Positions 22,584 to 33,609 of a stretch of 64,000 nt of DNA are shown piece after piece; within the stretch, counting starts at the first letter, position 1, and each line of letters opens with the position of its first letter. Origin of the DNA: Hemileia vastatrix (Eukaryota; Basidiomycota; Pucciniomycetes; Pucciniales; Zaghouaniaceae); contig JASXTE010000001.1 in NCBI GenBank assembly GCA_030280995.1, positions 25,793,606 to 25,857,605 on the forward strand, in the 5' to 3' direction. The translations under genes were made by a program, and so were the position numbers. The notes under the pieces are model-generated. The model had not been told where the DNA came from, did not search any database, and saw nothing but the letters and a program-made list of their open reading frames with translations.

Positions 22584-24440
22584 ATGAAAGATAAACTGGA
22601 TAAGCTTTGGGAGAATGACAACAAAAAATTTCTTCACAGTGTGTACCATCCTCAAAAACAAAAGTGTGATAATATTGAACAACAATTTGGTGGATATGGG
22701 TCAATACTTTCAGATGACATGTGTTTGGGAAAAACACTATCAACACTTGCTCTGATAAGTGCAACACAAGAGCAAGTTATAAAATTTCAACAAAGATTGG
22801 AGCATTTTAGTAAAAAACTAAGTTTTTTCACCTTAATTATATGCCCATTATCTGTACTCTCAAGCTAGAAAGATGAAATAAATCTTCATCTTAACCCTTG
22901 ATCACTTCCATACCATGTATTTTATGGTCAAATTTGTGATGATTTATGAGAAGAAAGGCTTCAGCAAACTAAAATTGTAATTACTACTTATGAAACAGTC
23001 AGCCCTTTGATAATAACTAAGCAAATTCAAAAAATATCTATCACTGATAAGTAACATTATATGTTATTGAATTGTTCTAGATGAAGCACAGTATGTTTTA
23101 TATGTATCTTGACACAAAAAATGATGTTAAGAAATTTAACAAGAAACAATAATTTATTATAGCTACATCAAACATCCTTTATCCAAAAGTACTCAAAAGA
23201 TTTTTAGTTTACTTTCCAAGAATTGAATATTTTTAACATGAACACTGTTATAAAAATCACCAGAAGATCTGCAGAGTTTAATCACTTTTCTTTAGCTGGA
23301 TGGATGGGATGAGGAGTTCTTTTGAGAGAACAATTTACACCAAAAATGAAAGTTGGTTCATTGTAGGAAGTCAAAACTATCAACCACCTTATGAAGGTGG
23401 TCTGCTTATGGAGAAAAAAGTATGTTGTACTAAATCTCCCTAAAAAGGTTGAAGAAGGTATATTGGTGAGTTTTGGAAGATGCAGGAAAAAAGACTGGAC
23501 AAACTACAGGAATTATTTTACAAGCAATTTGGCCCAAATTTTAATCAAAAAAAAGTGAATTTCTATAAAAACTAAAGGTTTTAAAACTATTTGGGAACCA
23601 TCCAATGTATGAATCTAGAAAAGGTAAACAGCCTGATGAGTATACATGGAGAGATTTGGCTAAGATATTACATCTCATAGAGCATGTGATGGAGTTTGTG
23701 CAAGGGCAAAGAGGCATAAAAGAGCCCAAAGAAGTCATCTTTTCAGAATATGTGGACTTTTTATAAATGTAAGTAACTAACTTAACACTTTTTGATGAAG
23801 GAAAATTAAAGGAATGATTATTTTATAAAGAATTTCAAAAGCCCTAAAAGAATATAAAATTGGCTTTACAATGTATGTAGGGGATTAGAGTCAGAGGGCC
23901 TGAGATGAAAGTATAAACAGGTTTAAAAACAATATCAATAGCTTTGTTCTTCTTGGTTCCATTAAGTCAGCAGTACTAGGTATTGATTTACAATGTGCAC
24001 AAAATGTTTACATAATGATATTTAAGAATATAACTTTCACTTAATACAAGATATTTGAATGGGAACACTCATTAATTGAATAATTTATTACTCTGAATTT
24101 GTGAAGTAGCCAAGCTGTAATCTATCAATAGAATCTCAAGCTATTGATTGGCTTTTCAAATGGTTCAAAAAAACAAGGTCCATGTAATTAAATATTATTT
24201 GAGAAAGAGTATTGAATTCAGTATGTACAACATTCAAAAAAAAGGAGAAGCTAATTATGTATGTAAAATCAATTTTTTATGATTAAAAATGAAAACTAAT
24301 TATTTAAAATTTTATTTTCAAAGCTCAGTGTACCAAATAGTGAAGAAAAAAAATTTCAGCTTAAAAATATGGTTCTTGATGAATATCTTATTGAGCTGAA
24401 GAAGTTGGAGCAGTCAGTTGAAGAAGATTATTGATGTTTA
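22584..24440 (+). pseudogene. SNF2/Rad5-like ATPase remnant
   Basis: The opening ORF has GSILSDDMCLGKTLSTLALI, a SNF2 Walker A region with Cys where Gly is usual in DxGLGKT. Later blocks, in several frames, are IVITTYETV, IVLDEAQ (DEAH-box equivalent), YVVLNLPKKVEE, and in the C-terminal helicase lobe AVLGIDLQCAQNVYIM followed by ESQAIDWLF. These follow the order of Rad5/HLTF-type proteins that move along DNA or remodel chromatin. Many stops and frameshifts separate them. It may be a host-derived pseudogene or a transposon-carried one; nothing at its edges decides. Confidence 0.75.
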
Positions 24441-24571
24441 TTGGAAATTTTTAACATTCTTTTTTTTGATTGGTGAGAATAGCTAAATAATCAATATTAA
24501 AGCAGTCAAGAGGTAAAAATTGAGGTAAAAATTCCTCTTGAAGCTTAGAAGATGGTAATGATACAGAATAT

Positions 24572-24769
24572 GGTGTGTCAAAGCTACATACTTGTAATTA
24601 TTTAAAATTTATTTTTCCAACACAAAAAGAAAGCCAAAAACTTGACATTAATTCTCAGTAAAAAGGTGTTTTTAGGGCACAAAATTTTATATTTAAAAAA
24701 ATATTCATGGTTCATTTGGTGAAAGTAAGAGGTATTTTTAAATGGAATATTTCTCATGTTAATACCCCC
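24572..24769 (-). repeat. MITE-1 copy (198 bp), diverged
   Basis: GGTGTGTCAAAG at the left and TTAATACCCCC at the right, with the MITE-1 interior (AACACAAAAAG, TTCTCAGTAAAAAGGTG, TCATTTGGTGAAA). Confidence 0.75.
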
Positions 24770-24828
24770 TAATGTATCCTTTGTATTGAAAGAAGATCTT
24801 ATAGTGGGAATGATGATGTCTTTGATTT

Positions 24829-25464
24829 TTAATTTATTTCATGGGACTTAAGATCAATATTTTGTGCTATAGTTGAAAATTCATCTGTTCTCCATGATAG
24901 TGATACTTTACTTATTGACCAATCTTCATTGATTTCTGAGTCAGAGCAGCATTTGACATTGGTAAACAAAAAATTTTCTCTTGAACATATATTAAGGGTC
25001 TTGAGAAAGTTGGTATGATTGAAAGAGAGCTTCAAGAGAGTTTTCAGTAAAGAACTGATACAAATATGAAAGATATTAGAATAACTTTTTTACATAATCT
25101 AGAGCAAGACTTTGGAGATTTTTTTTCTCCAAATTTTCTGAAGAATAGTGTCCAGGTCTGAGCATATTCCGTTTTCTAAGGAACCATTGATGGAGAACAC
25201 ACATTTGATTAGCAAAGAAAATTGTGTTTGGATTAATAAGGTATGAAGAAAAATCCATCTTTCAGAAAGCATTGTCCCAATGTTTGATAATAAGTTGATC
25301 AAAGCAATGATTCCAGTGAGAATGCCATTCAGATTCCAAGCAAAGTTATGGCCTGGAAAGTTAAATTATTCAAGGTCATTAAGAAATGCTTCATAATATG
25401 GATGAGTAATTTTTTATGTCCCAACACTAGATCCTGAAGCTAAAAAAATATGTTTATGGGATGT
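24829..25464 (-). pseudogene. Unrecognised gene remnant, downstream part (split by element B)
   Basis: The minus-strand reading includes FPGHNFAWNLNGILTGIIAL, then INLLSNIGTMLSERWIFLHT, then QFSLLIKCVFSINGSLENGI, with further short open segments to 24829. Stops interrupt it. The sequence is not low-complexity and reads like a once-real multicopy protein, probably of transposon origin, but I cannot name the family. Its upstream part lies beyond element B at 35337-35110. Confidence 0.5.
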
Positions 25465-25469
25465 AATAT

Positions 25470-26967
25470 TGTCAGCCTGTATATTTCCAGGACTGTAAAA
25501 AGTAATTATAAGTTATGTTAAACACATGAACTATACATGGGAATAATAAATAAGAGTACACAAATAGTATACATAAGTAAAATTATGATAATACACAAAA
25601 AATGCCATTATAACACCTTATATACACGCATATATCCACCTTTTATAGGTCTTATGTACTTAATATTAAGTTGCAATATGTTAGGGTAATCTTAAGAACC
25701 TTAAGTATAAGGCTACATAATTTTTAAGTACACTTAAAGCTGTTATATTCATTGTTTTATGCAAAAAACAAGAAATGCGCTTTATTTCACTTAAAAGTTG
25801 ACTATATGCGCTATAAAATTGAGAATATCAAAATTGCGCTTTGACAGATCAATTGGGCTCATTTAGAACTATTGATTTGGCTATTTAAATGCATAAAAAT
25901 AACACTTTTCAAATTTGGTGTTTTTTATGCCAGAAATGGCTTCTGTGTACTGGCCACATACTGCCTGCTTTTTTCCCGTGTGAATAGCTTCATTTTTAGC
26001 AAATTTAGCTTTTTCAAACTATAATTACCCCACATTATACGCCCACTGTGGGGAAACACACTAAAATAGGCGACAGGCGCTTATTTAGTGTCCTAGCTTA
26101 ATTAATAATGCACTGAACTTGTTTATATGCACTAATTTCATTAATAACCTCACTCTTGGCACTTTATTTCATCACCACGCTTAAATTCGCCTAATTTTAG
26201 TCAAGGATTTACCCGTGCAAGCGCCTGCCAAGAACTGCATGTAGTTACCCCACATCTCACGCTCTTTTTTAAGTTTTTGGGTGGTTTCTCAGTCAATTTT
26301 GGTTATTTTTGAATGGGAATTTCACGTAGTATAATGTCAGGATTAGCCCCATTATTTCTACAGTAAATCCCCCTTATTATTAAGCTATTATTAAACTTAA
26401 AAAGTCTCCTTTAGTCTTTAATATTATTGTTTAATACGCATATACTCTCTTTTTGTCTTTTTCTTTAATTTTGATGGATTTCCCTTATTATTACAGGATT
26501 TTGGCGGTTGTTATTCTTCTAATTATTTCATGGGTTACTGGGAATGTTGATGGGAATTTCTATTAGTTGTTTAGAGGCGTCATTAACTGTGTATTGGGTG
26601 GTACATCAAGGGAATCATTGGGGAACTCAGTGTGTATAAAAGGAGGAGGTTTTTGGGTTTTGTTTATTCATTCTTTATCATTACAATTCAACCAATATAA
26701 CCAAATAAATTACAATACATATCAATTAGTACTTTTATAAGACTTTTGAATAGTATCTGAATTAAATAATCTATTTTTCTACCAACTACAAAGATTGTAA
26801 GCCATATATAAGAATAGTGAGAATTATATTACTGAGACCTTTATATTTGATTATATTTTACAACTTAGTGGATTAAAACTACAGTATTCATATAGGACCA
26901 TTAAAATCTTCTAGAAAACTGACTATTCAAGCTAGTTCACGTCCTTGTACTTGACCTTAGCCTGACA
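25470..26967 (+). repeat. 5' LTR of element B
   Basis: Starts TGTCAGCCTGTATATTTCCA and ends TAGCCTGACA. The probable promoter TATAAAAGG is at 26635-26643, giving a transcript that would start shortly after. Near-identical to 33610-35109. Confidence 0.95.
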
Positions 26968-26969
26968 AT

Positions 26970-26982
26970 TGGGGACCTTTCC
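26970..26982 (+). other. Primer-binding site of element B
   Basis: TGGGGACCTTTCC begins two bases after the LTR. TGG complements a tRNA CCA end; the tRNA identity is not determined. C has TGGGAGCCTTTCC at the same distance. Confidence 0.65.
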
Positions 26983-27553
26983 TCAAGAATTCTGTTATAA
27001 TCCAGTAAGTGACACTTTCAAAGAAGGTACACGTAAATAATATCCCTATAGAAATATTTGGATAATTACAACAGGTTGGGGTCACTTATATAGTGATTTC
27101 AGAAAAAGATGCCCTGTTATATAATAAAATTGTGATATTGAATCATCAATTTTACCACTAATTTAACCTATAATTGTTTTTAGTGGGAGTCTGTCAATAG
27201 ACCAATTAAATTTGTGATCTTTGCAGATGATAACCAATTAAACTGATTAATTGTTTTCTTTTTACAGGACTCTTAATACTTTTTTTTATTGGTTTGTAAA
27301 ATTCATTTAATATTTAGAAAGAATCTTACTAACAAATTTTCTTTTTTAAATATAAATACACAGCTACATATTGTAGACCAGTTAAATCAAGTGACCACAT
27401 AAAAGCATATTTGACTTTTGGCACTTAAAAATTCACTTAATACCAATAAGTAAGCAATAAAATTGTCTTCAGTGGTATTAATAAATACTGATTAAACTCC
27501 TTTTTGAAGTTTTTCAAATCTAAACTTTCAATTTGCTAAAATTCCTCGTAAAA
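26983..27553 (+). other. 5' leader of element B
   Basis: AT-rich untranslated leader with repeated GACCA(A/G)TTAAA motifs, shared with element D (58040-58640, minus). No ORF. Confidence 0.6.
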
Positions 27554-28084
27554 ATGTGTGACAACAATGACATTGTAAGTAATAAGGCAAAACCTTATAA
27601 CTTAAGAACTAGAGCTGAAAGACCTATTACAGGACATCCAAATGGAGGGTCAAGAATCACCAGTAACAATAAACAACACCCCACCAATGTCCATGGAGGA
27701 AAAGGAAAAGCTCTTAAAACAATTGTCAATAAAGAAGTCCAAAAACACCTTACAAGAGCAAATTCACTCCCTCTCAACCCTACTGAATACACTAACAATA
27801 AGAGTAAACAATATGTTAGACCAGATCAACAATCTGGAGAAAAGGCCGGCACAGGGCTTTATAGAAGTCAACCAGGCTCTAGTGGATATAAGGTCTCATC
27901 AACAACCAGTGGCACCAAATACCACAGCAACACCTCCAGTCCCAGAAGAGGACCAAAAGATAACTGTAAGCAAATGGAAGTGGGATTGGTATGCCCAAAA
28001 CTACAACAGTCCTCCTCAAAAAGGATCCAGCAGTCACCCTTACAGGGGAAAGCCAAGGAGAGGCAGGGGAAATGGAATAAGACC
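27554..28084 (+). CDS. Frame-0 leader ORF of element B
   Basis: Begins MCDNNDIVSNKAKPYNLR. Element D has MCENIENVSNKVKHYNLR at the same place, so this N-terminus is conserved and the ATG at 27554 is preferred over the one at 27533. Beyond about 30 residues it overlaps the nested +1 ORF and is open right into Gag-Pol in B, but in D the same frame stops early (at YKE). The overlapped part is therefore probably open by chance. It may supply an N-terminus to the nested protein or act as a uORF. Confidence 0.45.
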
Positions 28085-28091
28085 GTGGTAA
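27642..28091 (+). CDS. Nested +1-frame ORF of element B, 149 aa
   Basis: MEGQESPVTINNTPPMSMEE opens it. A heptad-rich segment follows (KSKNTLQEQIHSLSTLLNTL and VNNMLDQINNLEKR), then a Pro-rich linker, SKWKWDWYAQNY, and a basic tail SSHPYRGKPRRGRGNG ending RPW and a TAA. Element D retains the same protein in the same relative frame (KSKNTLQEQIHFLSAPLNTL). A and C proteins share the layout of coiled coil, W-x-WD and His-Pro-Tyr basic tail. It lies +1 relative to Gag-Pol and ends exactly at the Gag-Pol junction. Function unknown; an RNA-binding or capsid-associated role is a guess. Confidence 0.75.
   Translation: MEGQESPVTINNTPPMSMEEKEKLLKQLSIKKSKNTLQEQIHSLSTLLNTLTIRVNNMLDQINNLEKRPAQGFIEVNQALVDIRSHQQPVAPNTTATPPVPEEDQKITVSKWKWDWYAQNYNSPPQKGSSSHPYRGKPRRGRGNGIRPW
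28085..28091 (+). promoter_or_regulatory. ORF junction GTGGTAA in element B
   Basis: GTG in the Gag-Pol frame sits where C and A have ATG, one base before the TAA of the nested ORF. The same bases form a consensus splice donor (G/GTAAGT). Either a near-cognate restart or a splice site is possible. Confidence 0.4.
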
Positions 28092-31000
28092 GTCATCCAT
28101 CTTCTCAAGATCAATTATATAATCCTAACAATGAATTACTTATAGGTAATGAAATTGATAGAGAGTTATTGGATATAATTGATAAGGATTTAAAAAATTA
28201 TTCATTTGAAAATAACATGTTAGACTTGTCATTACATGAGGACAATGTACATAGTTTTATTGATCACCAGGAAAATACTATTAATATAAAAATGGAATCA
28301 AATGAATTAAAAATTGACCCTGATGATGAATCTTCTGAATTGGAAACAGACAAAATTGAATATTTTCTGAAAGAAAATCCAATGGAATCAAAAATAATTA
28401 GTAAATTATTATTACGAATTGAAAAATTGGAAGAATTCTCTAGAGAGTCCAACAATAATACAGAAAGTGTATTATTAAACATCACACAATCATTGAGTAC
28501 AACAGCCAATAAGTTAAAAGTTATTGAGAATTCAAATAATGAATTGATCAATGAAAACAAAAGATTAAATTCTGAGATTAAAAATTTAGAAATTAAATTA
28601 GAACATTCTCAGAATATTATGGCCACCATAGAGGGACGTGTAAAATTGTCTTTTTCAAATGTAAATGATACTTTAACTCATGTACCTGTAATAAAAGATA
28701 GGTTACAAAGAGTAGAAATTGAAGTAGCTAACATTTTGAAAAATACTGAAACAATAAAGGATAAGACCTCTTATGTAGAAAGAGTACCAGTTTTTATGAA
28801 ACACTCTGATGATAAACCAATGATGGAACATGAACATAGTGTCATGGGCTCTGAGAATATAAAATCAGTAAAAGATGAAATCAATGATCATCTTTCTAAA
28901 GTGAGTGAATTACTCAATACTCCTCAGGTTAGGGAAGCTAAAACTAGCCAAAAGAACTGGCCTAAGTTAGATCAGTACCCTTCTTTTGACGGGGATTCAA
29001 AATCTGATTGGCAACAATTCATACAAAGAATTGATAACTTAAAATTTTCATATAAATTACCTGATGAAGAAATTACTTCAAAGTTAATATCTTTATTTAC
29101 AGATGTGGCCTTATGATGGTTTGAATCTGTATTGAGTGAGGGAATTAATTACTCCTGGAATGAATGGAAGGCACTAATTGAAAGGCAATTTGGTGGCCCA
29201 AAATTTAGAATCACTCAAAAAAGACTATATGAAAGGGCCAGATATAATCCAAATGCTGGAGATAAACCCATGGTCTTCTTAATGAATTTAATAAAAATCA
29301 TGAAAGCTATGGATCCAAAAATGGATTATGAAGAGTGGAAAGAAAAAATAATATACAAGTTACCTATATCAGTTAGAGACATTATTGTAGCTAGAACTGA
29401 AACTATCAGAGACACCTCTGGATTCATTAATATATGCAATGAGATATTATTAAACCACAAGTATGAAACCAAGTATAGTAATTACAGACAAAGTGTTGAG
29501 GTGGTAAAACCTACTACAAGTAAGTTACCAGTGGAAAAGAAAAAACCTTCAGCTCCCCTTGTCCCTAATAGACAAGAAAATAACACTTGTTACAAATGTA
29601 ATGAGCCTTGGGTTAAGGGTCACATGTGTAAGAAAAGAATAAATGTTATTGAAACCTCACAGAATTCTGAACCTAGTAATTATGAAGATGAGAATGTGGA
29701 ATCTAGTGAGGATTGCAAAAGTAACATATCTTACAGTAATGATGAAAATGAGATATTTGTATTAGAACAGGATATAATGTTCCTGAATGATGCTATACCT
29801 CATACAGACACATCTTTAACTTCCATAGAGGAAGCTGAAATAATTAAAGATGTATCTCATGATACTTACAAAATAACACCTATCAGAGCTCCTATTATCA
29901 TATGTGGAAAAGAAATGAATGCCATTCTTGACACTGGGGCTGCAGGTAGTGTAGTTTCACTTAATGCATTAATGAAACTTGATAGTAAGTACCTGGAAAA
30001 ACTAGAACCTGTTCAGACAAAGAACTGGAGGGGTTTTGGTTCAGTATTAAATCCAATTGGCAAATACAAAACTGCTGTATTCTTTAAATAAAATAATGGA
30101 TATGTAAGAGCAGTTTGTGAATTTGTAGTAATGGATAATAATAATTGTAGTGATTGGTTTATTATTGGCAATGATTTATTGACAAAATTTGGCATTAAAC
30201 TAGATCCTGCAAACAGTTGTTTCACCATAGGCGTGAATGGTAAAAGAAAATTCAAAATATGTTCTGAAAATTCAGTATATGCCATTTCTCCTAGAGAAGA
30301 ACAACTGCAAGGTGGAAGAACCACCAATGAAGTGGGTGAATTGGAAAATGAAATCCAAAAGGCCTCTTTCAGTCCTCAACTCTCAAAAATTGAAGAAGAA
30401 GATATTTTGAGATTGATTAAATCATATCCTATGGCATTTGCTCATGGTTCAAATGAACTAGGATTGGTCAAAGACCATGAGATGAAAATTTCTCTGAGCT
30501 GTGATCTGGATAATATTCCTGGAAGCTTAAAAAAGAAACCTTACCCAGCATCTCCTGCAAAAAGGAAAGATATTGAAGACAATATAAAATTGTTGTTGGA
30601 AATGGGTATTGTTGAAAAAGTGGACACAACACCTAAGTATTGTGTCATTTCACCAGTATTAATCTCTTATGAAAAAGATAAGGCAAGATTATGCGGTGAT
30701 TATAGAGCTCTGAATACATACACAGTAGATGATATTTACCCTCTACCAAGGATAGCTTCTATCCATGCTACCTTACAAGGAGCAAAATATATTTCCTGTC
30801 TGGATGGGAACAAGGGTTACCACCAGATTCCTGTGGAAAGAAATTCTCAAAATTACTTATTAATAACCACACATATGGGTATATATAAGTATGTGAGAAT
30901 GCCATTTGGCCCAAAGAATGCCCCTTCAGTCTTCCAAAAATTGATGGATAGTGTCTTTCATCAGGAAATGGTTGAAGGATGGTTGTTGGTCTATATTGAT

Positions 31001-33427
31001 GACATCATAGTGTTTTCAAAAACATATGATGAACATTTAAATCACCTGAAAAGAGTCTTTCAAAAAATGGATGGAATTAATATGACTATTGCATTAAAGA
31101 AATGTAAGTTTGGATTTCAATCCTTGAAAGTACTTGGACATGTTGTATCTGGATTACAAATTTGTGTTGACCAGAATAAGGTGGCAGCAATTAAAAACAT
31201 TGGGATACCTAAAAATGTAAAAGAGGTTCAAAGTTTTTTGGGTATGTGTGGATATTATAGACAATATATTAAAAATTACCAATCCATTGCAGCCCCTTTA
31301 ACAACATTAATCAGGAAGAATGAAGCTTTCATTTGGAATAATGAAAGACAACACGCCTTTAATAAATTAAAGGAATATTTAATGTCAGCTCCAATATTGG
31401 GACTGCCAGATTTCACCCTACCTTTTATCTTGTACACTGATGCAAGTTTCATAGGTTTGGGTGCTGCTTTACAGCAGAAACAGATAATAAATGGAAAATT
31501 ATCTGAAGTAGTTATCTGTTATATATCCAGAACCTTAAGAAAAACAGAATTAAGGTATGGTGCCACACAGCTAGAATGTTTAGCCATGGTGTGGGCTTTG
31601 GAGAAACTTCATTACTATCTGGAAGACCAGAAGTTTGAACTTATAACAGATTGCAGTGCAGTAAAATCATTACTAAACATGAAAACACCTAATAGGCACA
31701 TGTTTAGATGGCAACTAGCTGTACAAGAGTACAGAGGAAGAATGACAATCACTCACAGAGCAGGAACATTGCATTCAAATTTGGATTTATTATCCAGAAG
31801 TCCTTTGCCAAATGATGCTGACAACCCAGCTTATGTACCTGAAAATGAGGTTATACATATATTTGGGATTTATATAGTGGATTTAGAAGAAGAGTTTATG
31901 CAATCTATATTGGAAAATTATTCATCTGATAAAGATTTTTCTAAACTATCTACCATTCTTAATGATCCAACAAATGCCTCCATGAGTGCATTAATTAAAA
32001 CCTTGCCTCCAAAGTATAAAAATGCATTGGAAAAAGGTAAACTATCAATTGAAGATGGATATATATATTACAGGAAAAAGTTAAGCAATGTAATAGTAAT
32101 ACCACCTTCTATGAAAGAGTTAATGTTGAGTACTTGTCATGATGACATCTTAGCTGGTCATTTTGACTTTAACAAAACATTAACCAGAGTTAAAAATACA
32201 GCCTGGTGGATAAACATGAAAGAGGATGTACAGAAATACATTGAAACATGTGACTCTTGTCAGAAATCTAAGAGATTAACTGGGAAAAGAGCTGGGTTGT
32301 TACAACAAATAGAGCATCCAAAAGCTCCATGGGAAATTATAAACATGGATTTTGTAACTGGCTTGCCATTAGCAGGAAAAGAAAGTTTCAATTCTTGCTG
32401 GGTAATAGTGGATAGATTAACAAAAATGTGTAAGTTTATCCCTACCCATAAAGAGGTATCTGCTAAAGACTTGGCATTATTATGGTGGACTCAGATGATG
32501 AATACTGCTGGGTTCCCCAAAGCCATAATCTCTGACAGAGATCCTAAATTTACTTCAGAGTTCTGGACATCTTTGATGGAAGTATCAGGTTGTCAATTAA
32601 AATTGTCTACAGCACACCATCCACAAACTGATGGGCTGGCTGAGAGGATGATACAAACTCTAGAAGACATGATCAGAAGATATTGTGCCTTTGGATTAGA
32701 ATAGAAAGACGATGAGATATTCACACATGACTGGGTAACATTAATTCCTGGCCTTGAATTTGCTTATAACAGCACAACTCATTCTGTAACAGAGAAGAAA
32801 CCATTTGAACTCTGGCTGGGATATGTACCAAATACCCCAGTAAATCATTTAAATAAACTACCAAGGTTGGATATACACCCTGGAACTAAATCCTTTATTC
32901 ATATGCAAAAAATGTGTAGAAAGCATGCAGAAGAATGCATCCAAAAAGCATTTGAATATGAAAAGAAAAGGTGGGACAAATCTCATAAAGAATTTGAATT
33001 TAAAAAGGGAGATGAAGTCCTCATATCAACACTACATTTTAACTTACAAGGTAATGTTAAATTAAAGGATCCCTTTGTAGGATCTTTTGTAGTAAATAAA
33101 ATGGTTGGGAATAATGCAGTGGAAGTCATATTAAATGCTCCATATGATAGGAAACATCCAGTTTTCCCTATCTCATTATTGAAACCTTACCATGCAAATG
33201 ATCCTGACTTATTTCCAAAAAGAAGGGGAAGGCCTAAAAAGCAACCTGAAGAAATTGTGGAAAAAGCAGAGATTGAAAAAATACTCAAGAAAAGAATCCT
33301 TACTAAAGAAAAAGGAACTTAGTATTTACTAAGATTTAAAGGGAAATCAAATGAATTTGATAAATGGATACCTGAAAAAGAAATTTCTAATTTATCCACC
33401 CTTCTTAAAAAATTTAAACAGAAATAA
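28085..33427 (+). pseudogene. Gag-Pol polyprotein of element B, four nonsense codons
   Basis: One frame throughout. Gag: coiled-coil N-terminus, capsid-like WPKLDQYPSFDGD (about 28959), zinc knuckle CYKC...GHMC (29588-29628). Protease DTGAAGS (about 29930). RT with MPFGPKNAPS and YIDD (30992-31003). RNase H (LYTDAS, LECLAM, TDCSA). Integrase with HHCC finger (32134-32260) and catalytic D (32348), D (32533), E (32642). AT-hook RRGRPKK (33220-33241) and chromodomain-like tail (about 33268-33424). Stops: TGA 29114-29116, TAA 30089-30091 (Tyr in C), TAG 32702-32704 (Tyr in C), TAG 33320-33322 (Glu in C). No frameshift. It would make copies by reverse transcription and integrate them; this copy needs helper proteins or readthrough. 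Confidence 0.93.
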
Positions 33428-33598
33428 ATTTCTGTTCAACCAGCTGAGGGGTTAAAAAACCAGTACTCATAATATTTTATTATGTTTTATTTCTTTAAAG
33501 TTGAATCTTTAATGCTACAGATTTATTCTGAATACCTGAAAATTACAAATTAATAAAATAAAGGTATAAGTTATCATTTTTTTTATTGTTTTTTTTTT

Positions 33599-33609
33599 GG
33601 GTGGGCGAG
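33599..33609 (+). other. Polypurine-like tract before the 3' LTR of B
   Basis: A run of T followed by GGGTGGGCGAG directly abuts the LTR; plus-strand priming site by position. Confidence 0.6.

Noticed and set aside
29114..33322. Stop-codon reassignment to explain in-frame stops
   Set aside because: TAA, TAG and TGA all occur, at different sites in B and C, replacing different residues; decay is simpler.
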